A stretch of 64,000 nucleotides of DNA from Bacillus spongiae (GCF_037120725.1 NZ_JBBAXC010000003.1:186001-250000), one strand, 5' to 3'. Counted from the first letter of the stretch, positions 8,826 to 17,282 are shown. Made by a program: numbers and translations. Notes: generated by a model not told the origin, from the letters alone.

Positions 8826-9032
8826 ATGTCATTGCCTATATGGATGTACTTTGTTGTAGCAGGAATCTTTTTTAGTGGCCTTATGGCTTTGAAAACGATG
8901 AAAGAAGAACGAGAAATAGAAAGAGAATGGATTGAAAAGGAAGGCGAAGTATATATACAGCGTATGGAAAAGGAACGCGAAGAACGGCGGCAAACGAAAG
9001 AAATGAATGAAGAAGGTTACTCAGCTGAGTAA
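8826..9032 (+). CDS. yhaL: sporulation-associated small membrane protein YhaL
   Basis: This is a 68-residue protein with one N-terminal transmembrane helix (about 5-22) and a highly charged Glu/Arg/Lys tail predicted to be helical, containing EKEGEVYIQRMEKERE. This architecture and its position between yhaM and prsA match B. subtilis YhaL, annotated as a sporulation protein of unknown mechanism. The ribosome site AGGAGGGAATAGAAG precedes ATG 8826. The last codons form part of a terminator palindrome. Confidence 0.85.
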   Translation: MSLPIWMYFVVAGIFFSGLMALKTMKEEREIEREWIEKEGEVYIQRMEKEREERRQTKEMNEEGYSAE

Positions 9033-9041
9033 CCTTTTTAT
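9013..9041 (+). terminator. terminator overlapping the end of yhaL
   Basis: GGTTACTCAG and CTGAGTAACC form a perfect 20-nt palindrome followed by TTTTTATG. The stem includes the final yhaL codons and stop. Confidence 0.75.
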
Positions 9042-9077
9042 GTTAAGAGGATGAATTAAATGACTTCAAATAACAAA

Positions 9078-9115
9078 AAGGAGGTACCATGTTAAATGGT
9101 ACCTCTTCTTTATTA
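9078..9115 (-). terminator. terminator of prsA
   Basis: AGAGGTACCATT and AATGGTACCTC form a long stem just past the prsA stop. On the minus strand it is followed by CTTTTTGTT. The A-rich other flank could make it bidirectional. Confidence 0.75.
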
Positions 9116-10042
9116 TTCTTCTTTATGTTCATCTTCAGTAGCATCTTCATTCTCTGCCGCAGGTTCAGGCTCAGTTAAAATGGCACTAAATGCATCTTTT
9201 AAATCTTTATCTTTTATGTCAAAATCAGCAGCTTCCAACTCTTTTTTCATTGCAGCTTGAATAGTTTCTGGTGTTAATTGAGTTTTCATGTATTCTGCTT
9301 TTATTTCTTCTTTCATGTCTTCAAATGATTTCTTTTCTTTCATATCCGTAATTTCGATAATATGGTATCCAAATTGGGATTGAACAGGCTCACTGATTTT
9401 ACCGACTTCAAGCTCGTCCAATGCAGCTGTAAATTCAGGAACAAATCCTTGGCGGCCTTGGTAATCAACCCATCCTAGGCTTCCACCTTGTTGTGCAGAG
9501 CCTGTATCAGTTGAATTTTCTGTCGCTAATGCAGCGAAGTCCTTACCTTCATCAAGCTGTTTTTTAATTTCTTCTGCTTTCTCAAGATCTTCTACTAAAA
9601 TGTGGCGAATTTCAGTTTCTGGCTTCCAGTCTTCATAAAATGCTGTTAAATCTTCGTCTTTTACTTCAATGTCTGATGTTGCTGCTTTTTCTTGAAGAAG
9701 CTGTAATTTTAAATATTCTCTAAAGGATTCTTCTGTTAAATTATATTGTCCTAAGAATACTTCGTATTGACCTTCACCTAGCTGTTCTTTTGCTTCTTCT
9801 AATTTTGCATCAATTTCTTTATCCGTTACTTCGTATTTATCTGATAACACTTGAGTAAGCACTAGTTCTTCTAGAGCTGATTGAACTTGCGGATTAAATT
9901 TCGTTTTTAGTGCATCGTACAGTTCCTCTTGTGTTATTTCTCCTGCTTTTGATTTTACAACTACATTGCTAGTTCCATCGTTACAGGCGCTAAGTGCTAG
10001 TACACCAGCTGCCAAAGATACGGATAATATCCACTTTTTCAT
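9113..10042 (-). CDS. prsA: foldase PrsA, peptidyl-prolyl isomerase lipoprotein
   Basis: The protein is 309 residues. I place the start at ATG 10042 (TAGGAGTTG upstream) rather than the TTG three codons earlier. A basic N-terminus, hydrophobic core and lipobox LSAC put the lipidated Cys at about residue 20. A parvulin rotamase domain spans about 135-230, with IRHILV, GSLGWV and FGYHIIEITD. PrsA sits on the outer face of the membrane and folds exported enzymes and penicillin-binding proteins. Hpr, encoded nearby, is known to affect prsA and secreted protease expression in B. subtilis. The acidic Glu/Ala-rich tail is a low-complexity extension. Confidence 0.95.
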   Translation of the reverse strand: MKKWILSVSLAAGVLALSACNDGTSNVVVKSKAGEITQEELYDALKTKFNPQVQSALEELVLTQVLSDKYEVTDKEIDAKLEEAKEQLGEGQYEVFLGQYNLTEESFREYLKLQLLQEKAATSDIEVKDEDLTAFYEDWKPETEIRHILVEDLEKAEEIKKQLDEGKDFAALATENSTDTGSAQQGGSLGWVDYQGRQGFVPEFTAALDELEVGKISEPVQSQFGYHIIEITDMKEKKSFEDMKEEIKAEYMKTQLTPETIQAAMKKELEAADFDIKDKDLKDAFSAILTEPEPAAENEDATEDEHKEE

Positions 10043-10216
10043 GCTGAACAACTCCTATTTTTTCTATTTTTCGGTCAAAGACTCATTGTTTACTATACCA
10101 TAAAATCCAAGAGACTAAAATAGTGTAAAGTAGGATTTAAAAAATAGGCATTTGTTCCTTCCCAAATGAAGTTTGTTACATATGATGATACCGAAAAGAA
10201 AAAGGAGGTATTCGAG

Positions 10217-10303
10217 ATGAGTGAAGGATATGGTTCAGGTTTTGCGTTACTTGTCGTGTTATTTATTTTATTAATTATCGTTGGTGCTGCATTTCTTTGC
10301 TGA
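10217..10303 (+). CDS. YjcZ family sporulation micro-protein, copy 1
   Basis: A 28-residue peptide, too short for most gene callers, begins at ATG 10217 after AAAGGAGG. It has a Gly-rich head (MSEGYGSGFA) and a single hydrophobic helix ending in Cys. This is the YjcZ/YnzL-type sporulation peptide family of Bacilli, whose function is poorly known. It is the first of three similar genes on this strand. Confidence 0.85.
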   Translation: MSEGYGSGFALLVVLFILLIIVGAAFLC

Positions 10304-10389
10304 CAATTTTTAAAAAATAGGTAATTTGCCTAAGCCGATATAAAATTCTTGAATAAGATGCATTAACACTTCTAAAGGAGGTGGAGATG

Positions 10390-10476
10390 ATGAGTAACGG
10401 TTATGCTGGAGGATTCGCGTTAATCGTCGTGTTGTTTATCTTATTAATTATTGTAGGTGCGGCGTGGTTGTACTAA
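10390..10476 (+). CDS. YjcZ family sporulation micro-protein, copy 2
   Basis: A 28-residue paralogue with head MSNGYAGGFA and a tail ending WLY. Two ATG codons are adjacent (10387 and 10390); AAAGGAGGTG lies 5 or 8 nt upstream, and I favour the second. Compared with copy 1, the hydrophobic core is almost unchanged while codons differ at many third positions, which indicates selection on the peptide. Confidence 0.85.
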   Translation: MSNGYAGGFALIVVLFILLIIVGAAWLY

Positions 10477-10537
10477 ATAGATAAGGAGTAAAAGGGGTGG
10501 TTCCTTTTGCTCTTACAATGAAAGGAGGAAATAGGGT

Positions 10538-10627
10538 ATGTCTAACGGTTATGCAGGAGGAGGATTTGCGTTAATCGTTGTTTTATTTATTTTGCTTATC
10601 ATAATTGGTGCAGCTTGGCTATGTTAA
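10538..10627 (+). CDS. YjcZ family sporulation micro-protein, copy 3
   Basis: A 29-residue paralogue with head MSNGYAGGGFA, one extra Gly, ending in AAWLC. AAAGGAGG precedes ATG 10538 by about 9 nt. Spacing to copy 2 is only 61 bp with no strong hairpin between, so they may be co-transcribed up to the strong terminator at 10637. Its 3' end overlaps the end of the convergent gene below by 29 bp. Confidence 0.85.
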   Translation: MSNGYAGGGFALIVVLFILLIIIGAAWLC

Positions 10628-10853
10628 CTATTAAAACCAAAAGCCAGATTCTGTAGAAAGAATCTGGCTTTTGGTATGTATAGAGGACTTCAATATACGA
10701 TGATACAAGTAAGATGGTAATTAATACGTTAATTGTACGAAATACCTTTACTTGACGTTCTTCGGGAATTTCCCTAGTTACACAAAGTGTATTTGTCAAT
10801 TTATTAATAGAAAATAAAATAAATATGGCAAATACAATAAATGTGGAGACCAT
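10599..10853 (-). CDS. small two-helix membrane protein at the yhaK position
   Basis: The predicted product is 84 residues with helices at about 3-15 and 40-60. A strong ribosome site, GGGGAGGGGTAAAA, sits before ATG 10853, which supports translation. The last 20 or so codons read through the terminator hairpin and overlap the third YjcZ gene, so this end may be an accident of a lost stop. Its place between prsA and a YhaJ-like gene corresponds to yhaK in B. subtilis, but I cannot confirm homology by sequence. Confidence 0.55.
   Translation of the reverse strand: MVSTFIVFAIFILFSINKLTNTLCVTREIPEERQVKVFRTINVLITILLVSSYIEVLYTYQKPDSFYRIWLLVLIVNIAKLHQL
10637..10674. terminator. strong bidirectional hairpin
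   Basis: CCAAAAGCCAGATTCT and its exact complement AGAATCTGGCTTTTGG are separated by GTAGAA. Sixteen perfect pairs lie between convergent genes. There is no long T run, but the AAAA/TTTT arms serve both directions. Confidence 0.75.
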
Positions 10854-10969
10854 TTTTACCCCTCCCCATGTGTTCTATATCCACTACAATACCAAATTTT
10901 TAAAAAGTTGGATAGAGCGAGAAATGACGAATTATAAATATTGTAGTGAAAAATATAGAAAAATTCGGA

Positions 10970-11506
10970 TTAGTCCAATACTAGAACTTCGAATCCATCA
11001 TCACTTTCTTCAATCATAGCATCTTTAGGGCAAAATAATAAGTATTTTGCATAGATTACGTCAATGGTACAAATTGCTCCATGGTAGGCAATAAGCATTG
11101 TAAAGTAATGAATGTAGTTTGGAAGTTGCCAGCATCCAACTAATAACAGTGCATTTAGTAAAATAATTGGACAAAATATTGATGATAAGTAAATGTACTT
11201 GCGAATAGGTTCTTTTACTTTTATCGAAATAATAGGCAAAAATGAAAACTGCCATACAATCGTAAGCCTTACATTCTTTATTACTGGCAATAAAGGAATA
11301 AGGTGAAATACTTTGTGAAGTGGATAGAGAATAAGCATGCTACTAATAAATAACAAGAAGTATTGGTCATCTAATGTATGTGAAAAAAGTAAGTTTAATG
11401 GAACATAAAACAAAGAAAATATGGCCGTTCCACTTATAATAGAGATTAAGAATAATCGATTAAAGCCTAATTGTTTTTCTAAATTAATAGATTTCCAGCA
11501 GTGCAT
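10970..11506 (-). CDS. DUF3267-type membrane protein (YhaJ-like) lacking the zincin Glu
   Basis: This is a 178-residue protein with four hydrophobic helices. Around residue 62 it has LHKVFHLIPLLP. DUF3267 members are often described as putative zinc peptidases with HExxH in this position; here the two His are kept but Lys replaces Glu, so peptidase activity is doubtful. Fold and location between the yhaK-position gene and yhaI match B. subtilis YhaJ. The cytoplasmic C-terminus is acidic. The start codon at 11506 follows a weak GGAGGCGT site. Confidence 0.7.
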   Translation of the reverse strand: MHCWKSINLEKQLGFNRLFLISIISGTAIFSLFYVPLNLLFSHTLDDQYFLLFISSMLILYPLHKVFHLIPLLPVIKNVRLTIVWQFSFLPIISIKVKEPIRKYIYLSSIFCPIILLNALLLVGCWQLPNYIHYFTMLIAYHGAICTIDVIYAKYLLFCPKDAMIEESDDGFEVLVLD

Positions 11507-11718
11507 AAAATACGCCTCCAGTAGAAGACAAGGTTATAGCGATGAATTCTTCGCTGTACATACTTTACGCCCATTACTAAAAAAAATCAATAGCCTTTTT
11601 AATAGTTAATTAAAAAATGATGATCATACCTAAAAAAAGCATTTTTCTTTTGATAAAATAGAAGGGGATGAGTGTAATGAAAGAGAAAACTATGAGATAA
11701 AAGGAAAATGGTGATAAT

Positions 11719-12048
11719 ATGGATGAAATCGTTAAAAGGATTGAAATGCTAGAGTTTCATCAACAATTAATGATAAGTATGTTAAATACTAATGGAAGAG
11801 AATTTGATTATTTGATAATTAAAAAACGTCTTTCAAAACAAGAAGTTGACGATTTCTTTATGTTATGTGAAGAAATGAACAAAAAAAGGGAAACGCAAAA
11901 AGCGGATCAGTTCGTGTTTTATACTCCGCTTTTTAACGAATTCAAGGAAAAAATTCACTCCAATTTACCTGTTGAGGAAACAATCAATGCGTGTTTGAAG
12001 CAAAATATATATTCAGAGTTGATGATGCTATTAAAGAAAAATCTTTAA
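11719..12048 (+). CDS. yhaI: DUF1878 family protein YhaI
   Basis: The 109-residue soluble, mostly helical protein begins [17 protein letters not shown], the typical DUF1878 opening. Size and location next to hpr match B. subtilis YhaI, whose function is unknown. It is oriented toward hpr and the two coding ends overlap by 4 bp. A ribosome-site-like AAGGAAAATGGTGAT lies before ATG 11719. Confidence 0.85.
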   Translation: MDEIVKRIEMLEFHQQLMISMLNTNGREFDYLIIKKRLSKQEVDDFFMLCEEMNKKRETQKADQFVFYTPLFNEFKEKIHSNLPVEETINACLKQNIYSELMMLLKKNL

Positions 12049-12623
12049 CGAATATACTCTTCTTCCGTGTGGTGCTTTACAATTTTTCCGTTCTCTTCTA
12101 AGAAATCATGCTCAATATTATTAAATGACTTTTCAAAGATATCCATAAAATCAGATCCATAAATATTTTTAATTATACTCATCATTTCAATCATGTCGGG
12201 GTATTTTCCGTATAGATCCTTCAATGGTCCAACACCCTTAAATACTGCATGTTTTTGAGGTTGATAATTTTCTAGTAAATCTAATAAAACGTTTTCACCT
12301 TTTTCAGTTAAATAGATATAGGTGTTACGCTTATCACTTTCTTTTTTTGAGAATTGTAGTAAGCCCCTTTCTTCAAGTTTCTTTGAGAAATTAAAGGCTG
12401 TAGAAACATGCATGACGCCGAACTTTGCTACATCAGAAATAGATGTCCCTTTTAAATGATAAGAAATCCATAGTATATGGTGTTCATTAATATTCAAATC
12501 ATAAGGTTTGATCCATTGCTGCCAGTCTTTTTCAATTGCTTTCCATAGTGCTTTACTTAATTGAGCCATTCGTTGGCTAAAAAGCATGGCTTCTTTCATC
12601 GAAATAGATGGAGTTTCATTCAT
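12045..12623 (-). CDS. hpr: transition-state regulator Hpr/ScoC, MarR family
   Basis: The protein is 192 residues, slightly shorter than B. subtilis Hpr (about 203). It carries a winged-helix DNA-binding domain: [21 protein letters not shown] is the helix-turn-helix, and [17 protein letters not shown] is the wing. Hpr represses protease, peptide-transport and sporulation genes during the transition to stationary phase. A strong AGGTGAGTAAGT site precedes ATG 12623. Neighbours yhaI and yhaH are conserved, which makes the orthology firm. Confidence 0.92.
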   Translation of the reverse strand: MNETPSISMKEAMLFSQRMAQLSKALWKAIEKDWQQWIKPYDLNINEHHILWISYHLKGTSISDVAKFGVMHVSTAFNFSKKLEERGLLQFSKKESDKRNTYIYLTEKGENVLLDLLENYQPQKHAVFKGVGPLKDLYGKYPDMIEMMSIIKNIYGSDFMDIFEKSFNNIEHDFLEENGKIVKHHTEEEYIR

Positions 12624-12766
12624 ACTTACTCACCTCTTTTATAGATTTACGGTTATTTTTGTAAAAAAAAGTTAGTGATCTATTAATATTATGCCAATAA
12701 AATAAAAAAGTTTCTAGTAAAAATTAACAAAATTTTTCGAAAGAAGAAAAAATATTTTGTTTCAGG

Positions 12767-13123
12767 CTATTTCTCTCGAAGTGAATGTTCCAATTCATCA
12801 ATAGAATGTTTAATTTCTTCAATTTCTCTCTTAATATTCTGTTGGTTGGATGAAATATCCTGTTGCCATTGTTGAACAGAACGTTTAATATCATTTGTTA
12901 ATAGGGAAATAGTATCTTTTCCTTCTTTCGTCATGTCTGTAACGGATTCTTTTATATCTTGTAGATTATTCTTAACAGAACTAAGACATTGGCTCCATTC
13001 ATGGTCATTTTCCACTAACTGTCGCCGAAGCTCTTTTCCAGAAGTAGGAGCAGATAATAAGGCTGTGGCAGCACCTATTGTTCCGCCAATCAAAATACCA
13101 TAGGAAAATAGTTTCTTATTCAT
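12767..13123 (-). CDS. yhaH: YtxH-domain membrane protein YhaH
   Basis: The 118-residue product has an N-terminal glycine-rich membrane helix (GILIGGTIGAATALLSAP), the YtxH signature, followed by a long amphipathic coiled-coil region rich in Ser, Lys, Glu and Gln. In B. subtilis YhaH sits beside hpr as here. YtxH-type proteins are often linked to general stress or membrane stress, but this paralogue has no established role. AGGTGATTTT precedes the ATG. Confidence 0.85.
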   Translation of the reverse strand: MNKKLFSYGILIGGTIGAATALLSAPTSGKELRRQLVENDHEWSQCLSSVKNNLQDIKESVTDMTKEGKDTISLLTNDIKRSVQQWQQDISSNQQNIKREIEEIKHSIDELEHSLREK

Positions 13124-13281
13124 AAAATCACCTCAATCGTTCTTTTTATATAGAGATTCTACATACTGTAGGAAAATTCCTTCTCAAAATCCCTTCCTAT
13201 TTTCTTTTTGCATAAGTGTCTTTTCATAACTAGTTTCTTTTTGCATAAATTAAAGATATAGAGACCGTTAGGGGTGAGAAG

Positions 13282-13476
13282 ATGAATGGTGTTGTGTTTG
13301 GGTTTTTTGCGTTAAGTATTGTCCTTTTCTTCGGAACCTTTCATTACTTACTTGCCTCGCAAAAACCAGGGATGTACCCTCCAAAAAATATTGTTAAAAA
13401 GAGAGCAGTACTATTGGGAAGTGCGGGAGCAATTGTTTTTGTCATTGGACTAATTCTTTGGTTGTTTAGTAAATAA
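13282..13476 (+). CDS. hypothetical two-helix membrane protein
   Basis: A 64-residue protein starts at ATG 13282 behind AGGGGTGAGAAG. Helices lie at about 4-24 and 42-61, joined by a basic Pro-containing loop (KPGMYPPKNIVKKR). I do not recognise the family. It occupies the space taken in B. subtilis by yhaG (trpP) and serC, neither of which is present here. Its own terminator follows, so it is probably monocistronic. Confidence 0.7.
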   Translation: MNGVVFGFFALSIVLFFGTFHYLLASQKPGMYPPKNIVKKRAVLLGSAGAIVFVIGLILWLFSK

Positions 13477-13495
13477 ATAGGGAATGAGTAAATGG

Positions 13496-13525
13496 ACTGC
13501 ACCATAATGACGGTGCAGTTTTTTA
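13496..13525 (+). terminator. Rho-independent terminator
   Basis: CTGCACC and GGTGCAG form a stem around ATAATGAC, followed by TTTTTTAA. Confidence 0.8.
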
Positions 13526-13555
13526 ATTTGTTAACGATGAAAGTTTAAGAGGGGA

Positions 13556-13591
13556 AAAGGCATGAGTAGGATTTCATTTCGAACTCATACC
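13556..13591 (-). terminator. probable terminator of hit
   Basis: On the minus strand GGTATGAGT pairs with ACTCATGCC (nine pairs, one wobble), then TTTTCCCC. It lies 46 nt beyond the hit stop. The short T run makes it a weaker call. Confidence 0.5.
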
Positions 13592-13637
13592 AGTCTTTTT
13601 ATTCAAACATGGAACTCTTCTTATATAGTGGATCTTA

Positions 13638-14057
13638 CTAAATATTTTTCATAATAGTATTCGAAATGGTTTGTAAATCATCTGAAGTGTATTGACTATT
13701 ATTTGTTTTCCAAACTGCTCCGAAGCCATCGTTTTTTCCGTATCGGGGTATCAGGTGTAAGTGGTAATGAAAAACGGCTTGTCCAGCTTCCTCGCCATTG
13801 TTATTCAATATGTTTAGGCCTACTGGTTCATATGATTTTTTTATACCATTCGCTATTTTAGGAACAACTTCAAATAAATGAGCAGCTATTTCAGGAGTCA
13901 ATTCATAAATGTTTTCTTTGTGAATTTTGGGAATTACGAGAGTGTGCCCTTTAGTGACTTGACTAATGTCTAGAAATGCGTATACATGCTCATCTTCATA
14001 AACCTTGGCTGAAGGAATTTCTCCATTAATAATTTTACAAAAAATGCAATCACTCAT
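13638..14057 (-). CDS. hit: histidine-triad (HIT) family protein Hit
   Basis: The protein is 139 residues from ATG 14057, chosen because AAAGGG lies about 8 nt upstream and the next residues (SDCIFCKI) match the family start; an upstream ATG at 14075 would add six residues. The N-terminal zinc-type CxxC and the catalytic triad HYHLHLIPRYG are intact. HIT proteins hydrolyse nucleotide phosphoramidates and similar conjugates. Location divergent from ecsA is as in B. subtilis. Confidence 0.92.
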   Translation of the reverse strand: MSDCIFCKIINGEIPSAKVYEDEHVYAFLDISQVTKGHTLVIPKIHKENIYELTPEIAAHLFEVVPKIANGIKKSYEPVGLNILNNNGEEAGQAVFHYHLHLIPRYGKNDGFGAVWKTNNSQYTSDDLQTISNTIMKNI

Positions 14058-14199
14058 ATATCTAACCCTTTCCATTTTTTTATTCTTATTTTACCATATA
14101 ATTAAAATACTGGGGAAATAGTAAAAAGGCAGGATGACGTTTTGCATCCTGCCCCTGAAGGGAAAATAAGGTTAAGTTTTAAGCATAGTTCTCTTTGAT

Positions 14200-14455
14200 A
14201 AACACCTCATTTGCTCATTATACTATGTGCACGAATTGTGTTTTAGAGTGCCTTTGTTCAATGTGACCATCCCCTTTTTGTTTTTAGGTCGTAAATGTTC
14301 CTAAAAATATAAAGAGTCTTGCACAAACACCTCATTTTCAATTTAATCAAAAAATTGGTGTCGAATTTAGGCTGTCTTTATGCATAACAACCATCCCCTT
14401 ATTTATTAGGTAATAACTCACTGCATAGGTCCTGGTATTTAACAACCACCCCGTT
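14200..14455. repeat. array of C-rich (plus) / Shine-Dalgarno-like (minus) motifs spaced about 62 nt
   Basis: On the plus strand CACCTC occurs at 14203 and 14328 and ACCATCCCC at 14266 and 14390, with a related ACCACCCC at 14445. The spacings are 63, 62, 62 and 55 nt. On the minus strand these become GAGGTG and GGGGATGGT, each followed within a few nucleotides by very short ORFs, for example MHKDSLNSTPIF and MNKGTLKHNSCT. Sequence between motifs is AT-rich and diverged. It fills the hit-ecsA intergenic space. Function unknown. Confidence 0.6.
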
Positions 14456-14599
14456 TTGCAATTTGTTGTTCCCTTCGACTATTATAATGACCTAATGTCG
14501 AAAAAATATACAATTAAGTCGATAAACTTAAAAGAAAATGAGGAGTTAAGAAAATTTTGCTACAATAAGCATAAGATTACTTAAGAAAGGGCGTACGAT

Positions 14600-15337
14600 A
14601 TGACTTTATTACAATTGGATAATATAACAGGAGGCTACACTAGAAAGTCCGTTTTAAAGAATGTCTCTTTTTCCGTCAACAATAATGAAATTGTTGGTTT
14701 AATTGGTTTAAACGGGGCAGGGAAAAGCACGACTATAAAACATATAATTGGCTTAATGGAACAAAAGGAAGGGACCATTACAATTAATGGAATTGAATTA
14801 AAAAACGAACCTGATACATACCGTAAGCAGTTTTCATTTATTCCTGAAACCCCTATTTTATATGAGGAATTAACACTAGAAGAGCATTTAAAGCTAACAG
14901 CCATGGCATATGGACTAGAAGAATCTACCTACGAAGCCCGAGTAGCTGATTTATTAAAGGAATTTCGTCTGCAAAAAAAACTTGGATGGTTTCCAGCTCA
15001 CTTTTCCAAAGGTATGAAGCAAAAGGTCATGATTATGAGTGCATTTTTAACACGCCCTGATTTATATATCATTGACGAACCTTTTGTTGGGCTTGATCCT
15101 CTAGGAATTCAATCCCTTCTTGATTGGATGGAACGTATGAAACAAGATGGAGCTGGAATCTTAATGTCCACTCATATTTTAGCAACAGCTGAAAGATATT
15201 GTGACTCATTTGTGATACTTCATGATGGAAAGGTGAGGGCAAAAGGAACCTTAACAGAACTTCAGCAACAGTTTGAAATGCCTTCAGCTACACTAGATGA
15301 TATCTATATTGCATTGACAAAGGAAGAAGATGAATGA
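14600..15337 (+). CDS. ecsA: ABC transporter ATP-binding protein EcsA
   Basis: This is a 245-residue nucleotide-binding domain with Walker A GLNGAGKST (36-44), a signature helix with the variant FSKGMKQ near 135, Walker B LYIIDEP near 155 and the switch His in STHIL. EcsA powers EcsB. In B. subtilis the complex affects secretion, competence and the activity of the membrane protease RasP. AAGAAAGGGCG precedes the ATG. The stop overlaps the ecsB start by 4 bp, so translation is coupled. Confidence 0.95.
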   Translation: MTLLQLDNITGGYTRKSVLKNVSFSVNNNEIVGLIGLNGAGKSTTIKHIIGLMEQKEGTITINGIELKNEPDTYRKQFSFIPETPILYEELTLEEHLKLTAMAYGLEESTYEARVADLLKEFRLQKKLGWFPAHFSKGMKQKVMIMSAFLTRPDLYIIDEPFVGLDPLGIQSLLDWMERMKQDGAGILMSTHILATAERYCDSFVILHDGKVRAKGTLTELQQQFEMPSATLDDIYIALTKEEDE

Positions 15338-16551
15338 AATCAATTGACTCGATTTGGAAGCGAAGAGTAGCAGACTATAATAAAGAATTACAAAAATATT
15401 TACGTTATATGTTTAATGATCACTTGTTATTTGTCCTAATCTTTGCACTTGGTGCGGGCGCATATACGTACAATGAGTGGGTCGATACACTGGACGGCTC
15501 ATTTCCTGCAGAAATCATTATGGCAATGGTATTAGGTTCTCTCTTGGTATGGTCACCGTTGTATACATTTTTAAAAGAAGCTGATGCTGTTTACTTACTA
15601 CCAATGGAGGAAAAGATGAGGGGGTATTTTCAAAAAAGCTTATTCCTCTCCTTTTTATTTCAAACTTATGCTCCCTTACTAGTGTTAGCGGCATTGATGC
15701 CTATGTATGTTCAAGTGTCAGGTGTAGCTTTTTCAAGCTTTTTTCTAATTTTTGGCGCTGTTCTCCTAATTAAAGGTTGGAATATATTCGTCAAGTGGAA
15801 TGTGCTAAAGTCTCAAGACAGTGAAGTAGCAGTTGTGGATGGAATCATTCGACTACTGTTAAATATTACTTTATTATTTTTCATTTTAGAAAGGGCTTCC
15901 TATCTTTTTATTCTCATTTTAGCGCTGGTATATCTTGCTTATGGCATCTATTTTTACAGGACTGCAAAAGGAAGAACATTACAATGGGAAAGATTAATTG
16001 ATATCGAGGTGGCACGATTATTACAATTTTATCGTTTAGCCAATTTATTTACAGATGTTCCTAAATTAAAAGGAAAGGTTTATCGTCGTAAGTGGCTTGA
16101 CCCATTCCTTCAGAAGGCAAAGTTCGAACAAAAAGAAAGTTTTACCTATTTGTATTCAAGAACTTTTTACCGAAGTAGCGAGTTTTTGGGATTATTTATA
16201 AGGTTAACGATGATTTCTATGTTACTTTTGTATGTGAACGATTGGGTTTATTTTCAACTGTTTATTAGTGTTCTTTTTCTATATTTAACGGGCTTTCAGC
16301 TTATTCCTTTAGTAAAGAAACATTCTTATGTAATATGGATTTCCCTCTATCCCATATCGATGAAGGAGCGTCGGCGCGCATTTTTAGCCCTTATCCAAAA
16401 ACTAATGTTTATCCAATCGGCCTTATTTGCCCTTATCCCAGTTTTAGCCGGACAATGGCAAAATGGTGTATTAATATTAGTGGTTAATTTAGTCATCTCA
16501 CTGATGATGGTCAGTGTGTATATTCCGAAAAGAATTCAAAAAACGAATTAA
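15334..16551 (+). CDS. ecsB: ABC transporter permease EcsB
   Basis: The product is 405 residues, close to B. subtilis EcsB (408). Several hydrophobic helices occur in two groups, about residues 30-200 and 285-400, separated by a basic cytoplasmic segment (KGKVYRRKWLDPF). It forms the membrane half of the Ecs exporter, for which peptide or lipid substrates have been proposed. Start ATG overlaps the ecsA stop. Confidence 0.93.
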   Translation: MKSIDSIWKRRVADYNKELQKYLRYMFNDHLLFVLIFALGAGAYTYNEWVDTLDGSFPAEIIMAMVLGSLLVWSPLYTFLKEADAVYLLPMEEKMRGYFQKSLFLSFLFQTYAPLLVLAALMPMYVQVSGVAFSSFFLIFGAVLLIKGWNIFVKWNVLKSQDSEVAVVDGIIRLLLNITLLFFILERASYLFILILALVYLAYGIYFYRTAKGRTLQWERLIDIEVARLLQFYRLANLFTDVPKLKGKVYRRKWLDPFLQKAKFEQKESFTYLYSRTFYRSSEFLGLFIRLTMISMLLLYVNDWVYFQLFISVLFLYLTGFQLIPLVKKHSYVIWISLYPISMKERRRAFLALIQKLMFIQSALFALIPVLAGQWQNGVLILVVNLVISLMMVSVYIPKRIQKTN

Positions 16552-16565
16552 AAAGAAGGGATTAT

Positions 16566-17282
16566 ATGCATTCACATTTTGATGAAAAGGCAAAATTAGA
16601 AACCATTTCGTGGAAAAAAAGAATGGTTAAAAGACCTGGGATGTTGAGTCGATATTCAAAAAAAGTACAAACTTCTATTCATAAAGCCATTCCAGAAAGG
16701 GCACAAAGCTTCGTAACGGAGAGCATAAAAAAAATGGTGGAGGTAACGCTTTTTAGTTCAGAATTTATGACTAAGCCCATCGAGGGGAACGTACAGTCAT
16801 TAGAGGAAAAGGAAAGGCAAATTCTCACTGCTTTAAAAAAATATCAAAAAACGGCTACACTGGAAGGCGCAGGGACTGGAGCTGGAGGGGTGTTATTAGG
16901 ATTGGCCGACTTCCCCCTCCTCCTTGCCATTAAAATGAAATTCCTATTTCATGTAAGTGCGATTCATGGCTTTTCATATAAAAGCTTTGAAGAACGATTG
17001 TTTTTATTGTTTGTATTTCAATTAGCATTTTCAAATGGAGAAAGGCGTTTAAATACGTTACAAATAATTGAAAATTGGGACGATAGAAAAGAAGAGATAG
17101 TCTCTATGGATTGGAAGGTTTTTCAGCAAGAGTATCGCGATCACATAGACTTAGTGAAAATGTTTCAAATGCTTCCTGGTTTTGGAGCTGTGGTAGGAGC
17201 ATATGCAAACTATAAATTATTAGATGAATTAGGGGAAGCAGCTATTCATTCTTTTCGTCTAAGGTATTTTCAAGCAGAGTAA
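16566..17282 (+). CDS. ecsC: EcsC family protein
   Basis: The 238-residue protein contains the EcsC core: a basic N-terminal region, a Gly-rich stretch GAGTGAGGVLLGLADFP (about 99-115) and a conserved late segment FGAVVGAYANYKLLDELG. It is the third gene of the ecs operon, 14 bp after ecsB with ribosome site AGAAGGG. EcsC-like proteins have no settled biochemical function; the hydrophobic Gly-rich part suggests membrane association. Confidence 0.9.
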   Translation: MHSHFDEKAKLETISWKKRMVKRPGMLSRYSKKVQTSIHKAIPERAQSFVTESIKKMVEVTLFSSEFMTKPIEGNVQSLEEKERQILTALKKYQKTATLEGAGTGAGGVLLGLADFPLLLAIKMKFLFHVSAIHGFSYKSFEERLFLLFVFQLAFSNGERRLNTLQIIENWDDRKEEIVSMDWKVFQQEYRDHIDLVKMFQMLPGFGAVVGAYANYKLLDELGEAAIHSFRLRYFQAE

